Origin: Frigoribacterium sp. SL97
GTDB taxonomy: Bacteria > Actinomycetota > Actinomycetes > Actinomycetales > Microbacteriaceae
Assembly: GCF_026625765.1 (NCBI RefSeq)
Contig: NZ_CP113062.1
Span: forward strand, 558,001-622,000
Reading direction: 5' to 3'
Length of the DNA stretch: 64,000 nucleotides
The translations under genes were made by a program, and so were the position numbers. Below the pieces are notes generated by a model. That model ran no database searches. It was not told the origin of the DNA and worked only from the letters and a program-made list of their open reading frames with translations. Shown in pieces: positions 24,519 through 33,063 of the stretch. Every line of letters begins with the position of its first letter. The stretch's first letter is position 1.

Positions 24519-25253
24519 GTGACCGTCAAGACCCTGGTGCCCGACCGCCGTGCCGCCCTCAAGGCGAAGCACCGCCAGGCGATCCTCGACGCCGCCGACG
24601 CGCTCATCGCCGAGCGCGGGGCGCCCCGCTTCAGCGTCGACGAGCTCGCGGAGCGTGCCGACGTCTCGCGCCGCACGGTCTTCAACCACTTCTCGTCGCT
24701 CGACGAGGTCGTCATGACGGCCTGCACCCGCGTGCTCACCGGTGCCGTCGACGAGTTCCGGGCCGCGACCGCCGCGACGCCCGTCGGCGACGGCAGCCGC
24801 GCCTCCCTGTTCGCCGAGATCATCCAGGCCATGCAGGGCATCGACCTGCCGGCCGTCGTCTCGTACCTCTGGGGCGTCCTCGGCGACGACGGCGGCGACC
24901 CGCGGTCGCACAGCCTGATCCAGGACGTCTTCACCCGCGTCACCGAGCAGCTCTCGATCGAGATGGCCGACCGCAGCCCGGCCACCGACCCGCTCGAGGC
25001 CGAGGTGCTCGTCAGCTCGCTGATGAACGGCATCGCCGTCGTCGCGCGCCACTGGATCACGCGGACCGGCGCCGTGGTCGACGCGGACAGCCGCGACGTC
25101 TGGGCCGACCTGCTCGACCGGGTGACGACGAGCATCCGCGCCGGCTACGGGCCGCCGCCGGCGGGCGCCCGGACGCCCGCGGTCGATGCGGCGCCCTCGG
25201 CCGCCGAGACCCCCGCGGCCGGCCCGACGGGGCCCGACCCGACCACCCCCTGA
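24519..25253 (+). CDS. TetR-family regulator of the MMPL exporter
   Basis: A 244-residue TetR protein with an N-terminal HTH (AILDAADALIAERGAPRFSVDELAERADVSRRTVFNHFSSLDEVV), a ligand-binding helical domain, and a low-complexity A/P/T tail after residue 205. TAGTGT at 24507-24512 ends six bases before GTG 24519, so it is probably leaderless. An AGTGC/GCACT dyad overlaps that promoter (24491-24506) and could be its operator. The MMPL gene 110 bp downstream on the same strand is the likely target, as in many actinobacterial TetR/MMPL pairs. Confidence 0.88.
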   Translation: MTVKTLVPDRRAALKAKHRQAILDAADALIAERGAPRFSVDELAERADVSRRTVFNHFSSLDEVVMTACTRVLTGAVDEFRAATAATPVGDGSRASLFAEIIQAMQGIDLPAVVSYLWGVLGDDGGDPRSHSLIQDVFTRVTEQLSIEMADRSPATDPLEAEVLVSSLMNGIAVVARHWITRTGAVVDADSRDVWADLLDRVTTSIRAGYGPPPAGARTPAVDAAPSAAETPAAGPTGPDPTTP

Positions 25254-25256
25254 CCC

Positions 25257-25279
25257 GTCGGCCGGCACGCCCGGCCGAC
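25257..25279 (+). terminator. short stem-loop after the TetR gene
   Basis: GTCGGCCGG (25257-25265) and CCGGCCGAC (25271-25279) form a perfect 9-bp stem with a five-base loop, directly after the TetR stop and before the MMPL gene. It may weaken read-through. Confidence 0.6.
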
Positions 25280-25364
25280 CCGCACCTCCTTCTCGACGAC
25301 GCGACGTGAGGCCCACCCCCGCAACCCGCATCACCCCGCACCACCCCTGGAGGAACAGACACCC

Positions 25365-28022
25365 ATGGCATCCCTGCTCTATCGACTCGGCCGGTTCTCG
25401 GCCCGGCGGGCCTGGCTCGTCATCGTGGCCTGGCTGGTCGTGCTCGGCCTCGCCGGCGGCGCCTTCGCGCTGTTCGGCGGCACGCTGACCACCGCCGTCA
25501 GCATCCCCGGCACGGCGACCCAGAAGGTCAGCGACGAACTCGCCGAGAAGTTCCCCCAGGCGAGCGGCGGCACCGGAACGGTCGTCTTCACGACCGCCGA
25601 CGACGCGGCCTTCACCGACCAGCAGAAGTCCGACATCGCGGCCCTGCTGACCGACGCGAAGGACCTGGACGACGTCAAGGGCACCACCGACCCGTTCGCG
25701 ACCCAGCAGCAGATCGACGACCAGGGGCAGAAGATCACCGACGGCCGGGCCCAGATCGCCGCCGGCGAGGCCAAGATCACCTCGGGCCAGGCGCAGATCG
25801 ATGCCGCGAAGGCCCAGATCACCGCCGGCCAGCAGCAGCTCGACGCCGCGAAGGCCCAGGCGCAGGCCGCCGGCGGGGCCGCACTCGCCGCCGCCACGCC
25901 GCAGCTCGAGGCCCAGCAGGCGCAGCTCGACGCGGGGACGCAGCAGATCGCCACGCAGCAGTCCACCCTCGACGCGGGCAAGGCCGAACTCGAGACGCAG
26001 AGCACCACGCTCGAGCAGGGTGCCTCGTTGCTCGAACTGACCGACGGCATCCGTCAGGTGTCGACCGACGGCACCACGGCCGTGGCCAGCATCCAGTTCG
26101 ACAAGGCGCTCAACCTCGTCACCAGCGAGAACAAGGAGGCCGTCGTCGAGGCGATGAACGACGCCGACATCGACGGCGTCCAGGTCGAGGTGTCGAACGA
26201 CATCGCGGCCAGCATCCCCGAGATCCTCGGCCCGGGCGAGGTGGCCGGCGTGGTCATCGCGGCCATCGTGCTGTTCGTCATGCTGGGCACGCTCATCGGT
26301 GCCGGCCTGCCCCTCGTCAACGCCCTGATCGGCGTCGGCGTCGGCGTGCTCGCCTCGCTGTCGCTCTCGGGCGCCGTCGAGATGCTGTCGGTCACGCCCG
26401 TGCTGGGCGTCATGCTCGGCCTCGCGGTCGGCATCGACTACTCGCTGTTCATCCTCAACCGGCACCGCACCCAGCTGAAAGAAGGGGTGCCGCTGCACGA
26501 GTCGATCGGCCTGGCCAACGGCACGTCGGGCAACGCGGTCGTCTTCGCCGGCTCGACCGTGCTGATCGCCCTGCTCGCACTGAACCTGACCGGCATCCCC
26601 TTCCTCGGCCTGATGGGCACCGTCGGCGCCGTCTGCGTGTTCGTGGCGATCCTCATCGCCATCACGCTCACCCCGGCGCTGCTGCGCCTCGTCGGCCTGC
26701 GCATCCTCACCAAGAAGGCCCGGAAGAACGTCGGCAACACGGGTGCCGTCCGCGTGCCGACCAAGCCGATGAGCACCACCCGCGCCGTGCTGACCCTCGT
26801 GGCCGGCGTCGCCGTGCTGCTGATCGTCGCCATCCCCGCGCTCTCGATGCGCCTCGGCCTGCCCGCCGGGTCGTCCGAGCCGGTCGACTCGAGCGCCTAC
26901 AAGGCGTACAAGCTGATCGACGAAAAGTTCGGCGCCGGCGTCAACGGCCCCCTGGTCGTCGTGGCCGACCTGCCGACCGCGATCTCGGACGACGACCTCG
27001 TCTCCGAGCAGGTGCGCATCGGCACGATCCTCAAGGACCAGGACGACGTCGCCGCGGTCGCCCCCATCGGCGCCTCGGACGACGACACCCTTCTGGCGTT
27101 CCAGGTCGTGCCGAAGGGCGGTCCGACCGCCGAGTCGACCGAGCAGCTCGTCCGCGACCTGCGCGGCCTCGACATCGACGACGTCTCGTCGCTCGGCGTG
27201 GCCGGCAACGCCTCGGGCAACATCGACGTCAGCGAGAAGCTGGCCGGTGCCCTGCCCCTCTACCTGCTCGTCGTGGTCGGGCTGTCGTTGATCATCCTGA
27301 TCTTCGTGTTCCGCTCGATCCTCGTGCCGATCACCGCCACCATCGGCTTCGTGCTGTCGCTGTTCGCCGCGTTCGGCGGCGTCACCGCGGTGTTCCAGTG
27401 GGGCTGGCTCGGTCCGGTCTTCGGCGTGCACGACCCGGGGCCGATCCTGAGCTTCCTGCCGATCCTGATGGTCGGCGTCCTGTTCGGGCTCGCGATGGAC
27501 TACCAGCTGTTCCTGGTCAGCGGCATGCGCGAGGCGTACGCCCACGGCTCGCCGGCCCGCCTGGCCGTGCAGCGCGGCGTCCACGCCGGTCGCACGGTGG
27601 TCACGGCAGCGGCGCTGATCATGACGGCGGTCTTCTCGGGCTTCGTGTTCTCGAACTCGGTGATGATCCAGTCGATCGGCCTGGGCCTCGCCCTCGGCGT
27701 GCTGGTCGACGCGTTCGTCGTGCGCCTGCTGCTCATCCCGGCCGTGATGCACCTGCTCGGCGACGCCGCGTGGTGGCTGCCGAAGTGGCTCGACCGCATC
27801 CTGCCCGACGTCGACGTCGAGGGCGCCTCCCTCGAGCGGTCGCGGCCGCACGCCTCGGCCGGCGACGCGTCGGGCTCGGGTTCGGGTTCGGCCGCGGGCT
27901 CGGGCTCAGGCTCGGGCTCGGGTTCCGGTGACGGGCACGTCTCGCACGTCGACCCGACCGCTCCCGTGGACGCCGTCCCCGACGGCAGCGACCCCGACCA
28001 CCACGGGCGCCACGCGGGCTGA
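25365..28022 (+). CDS. MMPL-family membrane transporter
   Basis: An 885-residue RND-superfamily exporter with two MMPL halves of about six helices each. The first extracytoplasmic loop is expanded by a long coiled coil of Q/A/D repeats (about residues 120-225: QITDGRAQIAAGEAKI, AKAQITAGQQQLDAAKAQ). Helix-4 charged pairs are visible in GLAVGIDYSLFILNRHR and VLFGLAMDYQLFLVSGMREAY, as in mycobacterial MmpL proteins. After the last helix comes a polar tail with S-G repeats (GSGSGSAAGSGSGSGSGSGDG). It likely exports a lipid or drug across the cytoplasmic membrane. Start ATG 25365 with a GGAGGAA site. TetR is directly upstream. Confidence 0.93.
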   Translation: MASLLYRLGRFSARRAWLVIVAWLVVLGLAGGAFALFGGTLTTAVSIPGTATQKVSDELAEKFPQASGGTGTVVFTTADDAAFTDQQKSDIAALLTDAKDLDDVKGTTDPFATQQQIDDQGQKITDGRAQIAAGEAKITSGQAQIDAAKAQITAGQQQLDAAKAQAQAAGGAALAAATPQLEAQQAQLDAGTQQIATQQSTLDAGKAELETQSTTLEQGASLLELTDGIRQVSTDGTTAVASIQFDKALNLVTSENKEAVVEAMNDADIDGVQVEVSNDIAASIPEILGPGEVAGVVIAAIVLFVMLGTLIGAGLPLVNALIGVGVGVLASLSLSGAVEMLSVTPVLGVMLGLAVGIDYSLFILNRHRTQLKEGVPLHESIGLANGTSGNAVVFAGSTVLIALLALNLTGIPFLGLMGTVGAVCVFVAILIAITLTPALLRLVGLRILTKKARKNVGNTGAVRVPTKPMSTTRAVLTLVAGVAVLLIVAIPALSMRLGLPAGSSEPVDSSAYKAYKLIDEKFGAGVNGPLVVVADLPTAISDDDLVSEQVRIGTILKDQDDVAAVAPIGASDDDTLLAFQVVPKGGPTAESTEQLVRDLRGLDIDDVSSLGVAGNASGNIDVSEKLAGALPLYLLVVVGLSLIILIFVFRSILVPITATIGFVLSLFAAFGGVTAVFQWGWLGPVFGVHDPGPILSFLPILMVGVLFGLAMDYQLFLVSGMREAYAHGSPARLAVQRGVHAGRTVVTAAALIMTAVFSGFVFSNSVMIQSIGLGLALGVLVDAFVVRLLLIPAVMHLLGDAAWWLPKWLDRILPDVDVEGASLERSRPHASAGDASGSGSGSAAGSGSGSGSGSGDGHVSHVDPTAPVDAVPDGSDPDHHGRHAG

Positions 28023-28030
28023 CCCCGCAC

Positions 28031-28081
28031 GTCGCACCGCCGACTGGACGTCGCACCGCCGAACTCGGCGGTGCGACGTCC
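28031..28081 (+). terminator. strong hairpin terminator after MMPL gene (nested palindrome family A, copy 1)
   Basis: A perfect 17-bp stem (28046-28062 with 28065-28081) with a two-base loop, preceded by a second copy of the word GTCGCACCGCCGACTGGAC in the same orientation (from 28031) and followed by CTTTCG. It begins 8 bases after the MMPL stop. The outer partner copy on the right side (near 28086) is decayed. Confidence 0.88.
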
Positions 28082-28096
28082 CTTTCGTGGTGCGTT

Positions 28097-28146
28097 GTGG
28101 CCGTGGCCGTGGCCGTGGCCGTGGCTGTGGCCGTGGCTGTGGCCGT
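28097..28146 (+). repeat. GTGGCC hexanucleotide tandem repeat
   Basis: Eight or so tandem units of GTGGCC (some GTGGCT) in the non-coding stretch after the MMPL terminator. It is a simple repeat likely to vary in length between strains. Confidence 0.9.
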
Positions 28147-28164
28147 CGCCGGCCTCGGGGACGC

Positions 28165-28275
28165 GACCCGCGCCTCCTGGTCGGGTCGCACCATCGTCGC
28201 GTGGTCGAACCACCCTCGAGCGGGGTTCGACGACGCGGGCGTGGTGCGACCCGGCCAGGACGAGGAGGCGCGGGC
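28165..28275. repeat. 111-bp compound palindrome (family B, copy 1) bracketed by dispersed motifs
   Basis: An inner palindrome (arms near 28184-28214 and 28222-28252; words CGCACCA and CGAACCAC in each arm) is enclosed by GACCCGCGCCTCCT (28165-28178) on the left and AGGAGGCGCGGGC (28263-28275) on the right. Inner arms carry a few mismatches. It lies between the MMPL gene and the FBP-domain gene. Confidence 0.85.
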
Positions 28276-28314
28276 GTCGTTGCCGAGGAGCGCTCACGGT
28301 CATAGGGTGGCCGG

Positions 28315-28392
28315 GTGATCATCCCGTCCGCACCTGCGACGCCCACCGGGCGTGAGGGGGTCGTCGGCGCCGCGTGCGCCGGCTGCAGGTAG
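28315..28392 (+). CDS. possible leaderless 25-residue leader ORF with C-terminal cysteines
   Basis: TAGGGT at 28303-28308 lies 6 bases before GTG 28315, matching other leaderless starts here. The frame gives a 25-residue peptide ending CAGCR at TAG 28390-28392, followed by about 190 bp of untranslated leader before the FBP gene. It could attenuate translation or transcription of that gene. No homologue is recognised. Confidence 0.3.
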   Translation: MIIPSAPATPTGREGVVGAACAGCR

Positions 28393-28585
28393 TCGCGTCT
28401 CCGCTGCGGATCGACCGTCGAGGTCCGACCGCGCACCCGTGCCGCGTGGGCTGCAGCCCCGGCACGATCCCACGAGAACACCCGGGTCGGCCGACGCGTC
28501 GACGGCGGGCACCCGCGCGGTCGCCGATCGCGCAGGTGTGCGCGTCGACGGCACCGTGCCCCGGGCCCGACGACCGGAGAACCAC

Positions 28586-29098
28586 ATGATCCCCCTGACC
28601 GAGAAGACCGTCCGCGCCTCGTTCGTCAACGCGAGCCGCCGAGAAGCAGCCGACCTGACGCTGCCGCCCGAGTTCGCCGACCTCGACTGGACCGACCTCG
28701 AGTACCTCGGTTGGCGAGACCCCAGGCTCGCCCGCCGGGCCTACGTCGTCGTGCCGACGCTCGACGCGGACGGCGAGCCGGGCCCCGCGGTCGCCGGCGT
28801 CGTGCTGCGGCAGGCCGAGGCCTCGCCCCGGCAGCGTGCGCAGTGCACCTGGTGCCAGGACGTCCGCCTGCCGGCCGACGTGCTGTTCTACGGCGCCAAG
28901 CGAGCCGGCGCGGCCGGACGCAACGGCGACACCGTGGGCACGCTCGTCTGCGGCGGGTTCGAGTGCTCGGCCAACGTGCACGTGCTGCCGCCCGAGGCCT
29001 ACCTCGGGTTCGACGCCGAGGCGGCCCGACTCGAGCGCATCGCGAGCCTGCGCGTGCGGGCCGCGGGCTTCGTCGAGAACGTGCGCCGCGCCTCGTGA
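28586..29098 (+). CDS. FBP-domain (EF-G-binding treble-clef zinc finger) protein
   Basis: A 170-residue protein starting at ATG 28586 with a GGAGA site. The N-terminal half (LTEKTVRASFVNASRREAADL..., FADLDWTDLEYLGWRDP) matches the entry of the FBP domain; the zinc-binding part contains CTWCQDV and CGGFECSANVH, giving four cysteines in a treble clef. The family (FBP_C) is related to the zinc finger of FusB-type elongation-factor-G-binding proteins, which release EF-G from the ribosome and confer fusidic acid resistance. Whether this actinobacterial form does so is an inference. The leader includes a possible short ORF. Confidence 0.88.
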   Translation: MIPLTEKTVRASFVNASRREAADLTLPPEFADLDWTDLEYLGWRDPRLARRAYVVVPTLDADGEPGPAVAGVVLRQAEASPRQRAQCTWCQDVRLPADVLFYGAKRAGAAGRNGDTVGTLVCGGFECSANVHVLPPEAYLGFDAEAARLERIASLRVRAAGFVENVRRAS

Positions 29099-29150
29099 TG
29101 TGCGCCGCGCCTCCTGACGGTCGCCGCACCTCCTGGTCCGACGAGAACCG

Positions 29151-29218
29151 GGTGGCACCACGCCCGCGTCGTCGAACCACCCTCGTGCGTGGTTGGACGA
29201 CGCGGGCGTGGTGCGACC
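29151..29218. repeat. 68-bp palindrome (family B, copy 2)
   Basis: Left arm 29151-29185 and right arm 29186-29218 are complementary over about 30 bp with few mismatches. Within each arm CGCACCAC-like and CGAACCAC words are repeated around GCCCGCGTCGT. A dispersed-motif copy (CCGCGCCTCCTG at 29106-29117) precedes it. Confidence 0.88.
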
Positions 29219-29271
29219 TCGACCGGGCGGGCGCGGAGGCGGCCCGGTCGCCTGACCGCAGGAGGGCGGGT

Positions 29272-29333
29272 CGCACCGCCGACTGAACGCCGCACCGCCG
29301 AAACACGCGGTGCGACGCTCAGTTGGCGGTGCG
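29272..29333. repeat. 62-bp nested palindrome (family A, copy 2)
   Basis: CGCACCGCC occurs twice in the left arm and its complement twice in the right arm; outer and inner arms pair over about 26 bp with three mismatches. It lies in the non-coding stretch after the FBP gene. Confidence 0.88.
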
Positions 29334-29456
29334 CTCCGCCCCGAGAGCGCAGGAGTCCCGCCCCGAGAGCGCAGGAGGCGCGGGCCGGCACCGTGGGACC
29401 CGCGGGTGGGTGACGGCCCGGCCCGCTCCCCGGGGCTCGGCGGTACCCTGGTGGGC

Positions 29457-29630
29457 ATGTCGTCACCCGCCTGCCCGTCCCGCGCCCCGCGCCGGGCGCG
29501 CACGGCGCAGCAGGCGTTCCCGAAGCGGCTCGTGCTGACGAAGCGCACCTGCGGCACGAACGGCTGGATGAGCCTGTGGGGCAGCAACGCCCACGGCGAG
29601 ATCGCCGGGTGCCCGCCGCCCGTGGCCTAG
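29457..29630 (+). CDS. small 57-residue ORF of uncertain reality
   Basis: TACCCT at 29444-29449 lies 7 bases before ATG 29457, the leaderless spacing seen elsewhere here. The frame encodes a basic peptide with three cysteines (SSPACPSRAPRR, KRTCGTNG, IAGCPPPVA) and ends just before nhaA. No family is recognised and no ribosome binding site is present. It may be a small protein or an artefact of a high-G+C open frame. Confidence 0.4.
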   Translation: MSSPACPSRAPRRARTAQQAFPKRLVLTKRTCGTNGWMSLWGSNAHGEIAGCPPPVA

Positions 29631-29703
29631 CACCGCTCCTCGTCGTCGACGGGTCGAGCGGACGCCCCGCCCTGCCCGCCGACGCTCCCGAAGGACGACG
29701 ACC

Positions 29704-31062
29704 ATGACCGACCGCACGCCCCCCGACCGCACGCCCGCCGACCCCGCTCCGGCCAGCCCCGCCCCCGCCACCGATCCGGCCGCCGCCCCCGACCCGACCC
29801 CCGCTCCTCCTGCCCCCGCCCACGCGCCCCGTGCCGAGGGCCGGGGCGCGCGGCTCTCGCGGTTCCTCAGCCGCGACACGACCGGCGGACTGCTGCTGCT
29901 CGCGGCGACCGTGCTCGCGCTCGTCCTGGCGAACAGCCCGGCCGGCTCGTTCTACTCGGCCGTGCGCGACGTGTCGTTCGGCCCCGAGGCGCTGCACCTG
30001 AACCTCAGCATGGGCAGCTGGGCGGCCGACGGGCTCCTCGCGATCTTCTTCTTCGTGGTCGGCCTCGAGCTGAAGCAGGAGTTCGTCGCCGGCTCGCTGC
30101 GCGACCCCCGGGTCGCCGTGCTGCCCATCACCGCGGCGGTCGGCGGGGTCGCCCTGCCGGCGCTGCTCTTCACGCTGATCAACCTCGGAGCCGGCCCCGA
30201 CGCGCTCCAGGGGTGGGCGATCCCGGCCGCGACCGACATCGCGTTCGCCGTCGCCGTGATCGCCGTCGTCGGCAAGCGGCTGCCCCCGGCCCTGCGCACG
30301 TTTCTGTTGACCCTCGCCGTCGTCGACGACCTGATCGCGATCACGATCATCGCGGTGTTCTACACGGCGGGCATCGCCTTCGTCCCCTTGCTGTTGGCGC
30401 TGCTGCCGCTCGCCGCGTTCGCCGTGCTCGTCCGGCGTGGCGTGCGGGCGTGGTGGCTGCTGATCCCGCTGGGCGTCCTCGCCTGGGCCCTCGTGCACGC
30501 CTCGGGGGTGCACGCCACGATCGCGGGCGTGCTGCTCGGCCTGCTCGTGCCCGCGGTGGCGACGGCCCGGGCCGGCGTCACGCACGTCGGACCCGACGGC
30601 CACGAGGTGCGGCACCCGCTGACCCACCACTTCGCCGAGCGCTGGAGCCCGGTCTCGTCGGGCGTGGCGGTGCCCGTCTTCGCGTTCTTCTCGGCAGGCG
30701 TGACGGTCGGCGGGTTCGACGGGCTGGTCGAGTCGCTGAGCGACAGCGTCGCGATCGGCATCGTCGTGGCGCTCGTGCTCGGCAAGTCGATCGGCATCAC
30801 CGGGGCGTCCCTGCTCGTGACGCGACTGCCCGGCATCCGGCTCGATCCGAGCCTGCGCTGGGGCGACGTGCTCGGGCTGTCGTTCGTGGCCGGCATCGGG
30901 TTCACCGTGTCGCTCCTGGTCGGCGAGCTCGCCTACGGCGCCGGCAGCGAGCAGGACGACGTGGTCAAGGTCGGCGTCCTCGTCGGCTCGCTCCTCTCGG
31001 CCCTGGTCGGCGGCGCGATCCTGGCCGTGCGCGGCCGGGCCCGCGGCCGCCTCGACGCCTGA
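29704..31062 (+). CDS. nhaA: Na+/H+ antiporter NhaA
   Basis: A 452-residue membrane protein, longer than the usual ~390 because of a ~50-residue proline/alanine tail at the front and a short one at the end. Family hallmarks: the LLLAATVLALVLANSP first helix, KQEFVAGSL, WAIPAATDIAFAVAV, LAVVDDLIAITIIAVFYT (aspartates essential for ion binding), PVSSGVAVPVFAFFSAGV and GKSIGITG. It exports Na+ in exchange for protons in the cytoplasmic membrane and supports pH and salt homeostasis. A GAAGGACGACG site precedes ATG 29704. Confidence 0.95.
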   Translation: MTDRTPPDRTPADPAPASPAPATDPAAAPDPTPAPPAPAHAPRAEGRGARLSRFLSRDTTGGLLLLAATVLALVLANSPAGSFYSAVRDVSFGPEALHLNLSMGSWAADGLLAIFFFVVGLELKQEFVAGSLRDPRVAVLPITAAVGGVALPALLFTLINLGAGPDALQGWAIPAATDIAFAVAVIAVVGKRLPPALRTFLLTLAVVDDLIAITIIAVFYTAGIAFVPLLLALLPLAAFAVLVRRGVRAWWLLIPLGVLAWALVHASGVHATIAGVLLGLLVPAVATARAGVTHVGPDGHEVRHPLTHHFAERWSPVSSGVAVPVFAFFSAGVTVGGFDGLVESLSDSVAIGIVVALVLGKSIGITGASLLVTRLPGIRLDPSLRWGDVLGLSFVAGIGFTVSLLVGELAYGAGSEQDDVVKVGVLVGSLLSALVGGAILAVRGRARGRLDA

Positions 31063-31072
31063 CGGGTCCGCC

Positions 31073-31129
31073 GACCCGCGCCTCCTGCGGTCGCGTGCCT
31101 CGATCACGGCAGCGCAGGAGGCGCGGGTC
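31073..31129. terminator. perfect inverted pair of the dispersed 14-mer between convergent genes
   Basis: GACCCGCGCCTCCTGC (31073-31088) and GCAGGAGGCGCGGGTC (31114-31129) are exact reverse complements (16 bp) with a 25-base centre. It lies between the stops of nhaA and the opposing membrane protein gene, so it may end both transcripts. The right arm reaches the stop codon of the minus-strand gene. Confidence 0.88.
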
Positions 31130-32405
31130 AGCTCGCGGGACGCGTCGCGACGATCGCCTCCGCGGCCGCCACCAGCAGGCCCTTCATCTCGGGCGTGGCA
31201 CCGCTCGCGTAGCCGACCTGCAGCCACGATCCGTCGCTCAGGAGGTCGACGTAGCACGAGCTGCCCTCCAAGCTGACGCAGACGAAGGTCGCCGCGTCCG
31301 CGCCGGCGACCGACACGGGTTCGCTGTCGTCGACCGGCTCGTAGGCCCATTCGCCGCCGGGGACGATGGTGACCCGGAACTCGCCGAAGGAGCCGTCCGC
31401 CACGGGCTGGTCACCGGCCTCGAGGGGCAACACCCATCGGCAGTCGACCGACGAGTCCTTCGTGTCGGAGATGCCGTCGCCGACCTCCGTCCATGTGTGC
31501 TCCGCCGGGCCGACCAGTTCCGGTGAACCGACGATGGTGGGGACGTCCGCGCCGCTGAGCACGGAGCAGGTGGCGTCGGCCCAGTCGGTGGCGGGCGGCT
31601 GCCAGACGGCCGTCGGCGTCAGCCCGACGAGAGCGGTCGAGAGGGACCGCAGGGCTGACGAGACGTCGGCCCGTGCCGTGTCCTCGCTCCAGGCGTCGGG
31701 TGACGGATCGAACGACCAGGACGAGTCGTCGTAGAACGAGAACGAGATCCACCACGGGTCCGCGACGACGGAGGCGCGGCAGGACGAATTCCCTTCCGTG
31801 CCGCACGAGATCACGGACGACCGTCCGAGGCCCAGCGAGGAGTCGCCGGCGTCGTGGCGCTCGCTCGTCCACCGTGTTCCGGTCGTCACGTCGTTCGACA
31901 CCCGGACGACGACGTTCGAGTACGAGCCGGCTTCGGACCTCCAGACGCAGGAGAGCACGCCCTGCTGGGCCAGACCGGCCTCCGTCGTGCGGTCGTAGTT
32001 CTTCGGCAGCAGTTCCGGAGCGTAGACGGGGTCGGGGATGAACGCCGTGAGATCGATGCCGTTCGTCAGCGTCGCGCAGTCGATCGGCGCCGACGGCACC
32101 GGTGCCACCACCGGCGCCACCGTCGGCGTCGGCCGCGGCGTCGCCGTCGGCCGGACCGTCGGCGTCGGGGTGGGCGTGCTCGTCGGCGTGGCCGGTGCCG
32201 ACGCCTGGAACGGCGAGGGCAGCATGCCGAGCGCCAGCGCTCCCGAGCCGCCGCCGATCGCCAGCAGGGCGGCCAGGCCGAGGCCGAGGCCGAGGTTCCG
32301 GTTGCGCTTCCGGCGCGGGGACTCCGTGGTGCGTTCGAGGACGTTCTGCTTCATCGTGACGAGCATGCGGTTCAGCTCGTCTCCGGTGGGGGGCTCAGAG
32401 TTCAT
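31128..32405 (-). CDS. membrane-anchored partner protein of an ECF sigma factor
   Basis: A 425-residue protein: a short cytoplasmic N-terminus (DELNRMLVTMKQNVLERT), a basic stretch, a single membrane helix (NLGLGLGLAALLAIGGGSGALAL), a long T/P repeat (about 70-105) that would span the wall, then a large extracellular domain with several cysteines. The start at ATG 32405 overlaps the sigma gene by 8 codons. The position fits an anti-sigma factor, but the N-terminus is too short for a classical ZAS domain, so the regulatory role is inferred from context. Confidence 0.75.
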   Translation of the reverse strand: MNSEPPTGDELNRMLVTMKQNVLERTTESPRRKRNRNLGLGLGLAALLAIGGGSGALALGMLPSPFQASAPATPTSTPTPTPTVRPTATPRPTPTVAPVVAPVPSAPIDCATLTNGIDLTAFIPDPVYAPELLPKNYDRTTEAGLAQQGVLSCVWRSEAGSYSNVVVRVSNDVTTGTRWTSERHDAGDSSLGLGRSSVISCGTEGNSSCRASVVADPWWISFSFYDDSSWSFDPSPDAWSEDTARADVSSALRSLSTALVGLTPTAVWQPPATDWADATCSVLSGADVPTIVGSPELVGPAEHTWTEVGDGISDTKDSSVDCRWVLPLEAGDQPVADGSFGEFRVTIVPGGEWAYEPVDDSEPVSVAGADAATFVCVSLEGSSCYVDLLSDGSWLQVGYASGATPEMKGLLVAAAEAIVATRPAS

Positions 32406-32937
32406 CGTTCATCACCGCCTTCTTCTTCAGTCGCGATCGGGTGCGCGACACGCGTTGGGTGACGGCGCCGATGCTCAGGCCGACCTGGGCGGCGGCCTCG
32501 CCGTAGGGGCGCCCCTCGATGAGGCAGAGCTCGACGATCTGCCGGTCGACCGGGCCGAGGGCGTCGATCTCGTCGCGGACCCAGCGCAGCCGGTCGCGCG
32601 CCTCCTCGCCGTGGTCGGGGGCGACGAGGTCGTCGGGCAGTTCGTCGGTGGCGGCACGGGCCTGCTTGCGGCGCAGGTTCGCGGCGTGGTTGCGGCAGAC
32701 GACCAGCAACCAGGGCAGCAGCGAGTCCTCGGGCAGGTCGATCTGGTCGACCTTCTTCCAGAGGGTCACGAACGTGTCCTGCACGATCTCCTCGACGTCC
32801 ATCCGGGTGGCGGCCAGCGCCCACGCGTAGCGGGTCACCGTCGCGGCGTGCCGGTCGAACAAGGCCGACAGTGCCCGCTGGTCACCCCCGACCGTGCGTC
32901 TGACGAGCTCGTCGTCGCCTTCCGTGTCGTGATCCAC
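32395..32937 (-). CDS. ECF-type RNA polymerase sigma factor
   Basis: A 180-residue sigma factor. Region 2 (LFDRHAATVTRYAWALAATRMDVEEIVQDTFVTLWKK) and region 4 (IDALGPVDRQIVELCLIEGRPYGEAAAQVGLSIGAVTQRVSRTRSRLKKK) are both present. Three GTG codons are in frame (32952, 32943, 32937); 32937 is chosen because AAGGGGG sits at proper spacing before it. It overlaps the membrane-anchored gene downstream, the usual sigma/anti-sigma arrangement. Target promoters cannot be predicted from this window. Confidence 0.93.
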   Translation of the reverse strand: MDHDTEGDDELVRRTVGGDQRALSALFDRHAATVTRYAWALAATRMDVEEIVQDTFVTLWKKVDQIDLPEDSLLPWLLVVCRNHAANLRRKQARAATDELPDDLVAPDHGEEARDRLRWVRDEIDALGPVDRQIVELCLIEGRPYGEAAAQVGLSIGAVTQRVSRTRSRLKKKAVMNDEL

Positions 32938-33063
32938 GTCCACCCCCTTCACTAGAGGAGTGTCGCGGAACCGGCGAACCTGACACGGGACCCCCGACGG
33001 ATCGGCGGGCGGCGCGTCCCGACGGCACGGGACCCGGCCACCCGGGGTCGGTACGGTGTCCGC

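Noticed and set aside
24267..27851. Very long minus-strand open frame of about 1194 codons opposite the TetR and MMPL genes
   Set aside because: It is a high-G+C shadow: the predicted product is H/R/D/E-rich low complexity with no recognisable domain, while the plus strand encodes clear TetR and MMPL proteins.
28999..31350. Long minus-strand open frame opposite nhaA
   Set aside because: Composition and lack of domains mark it as the antisense of nhaA, which has all the family motifs.
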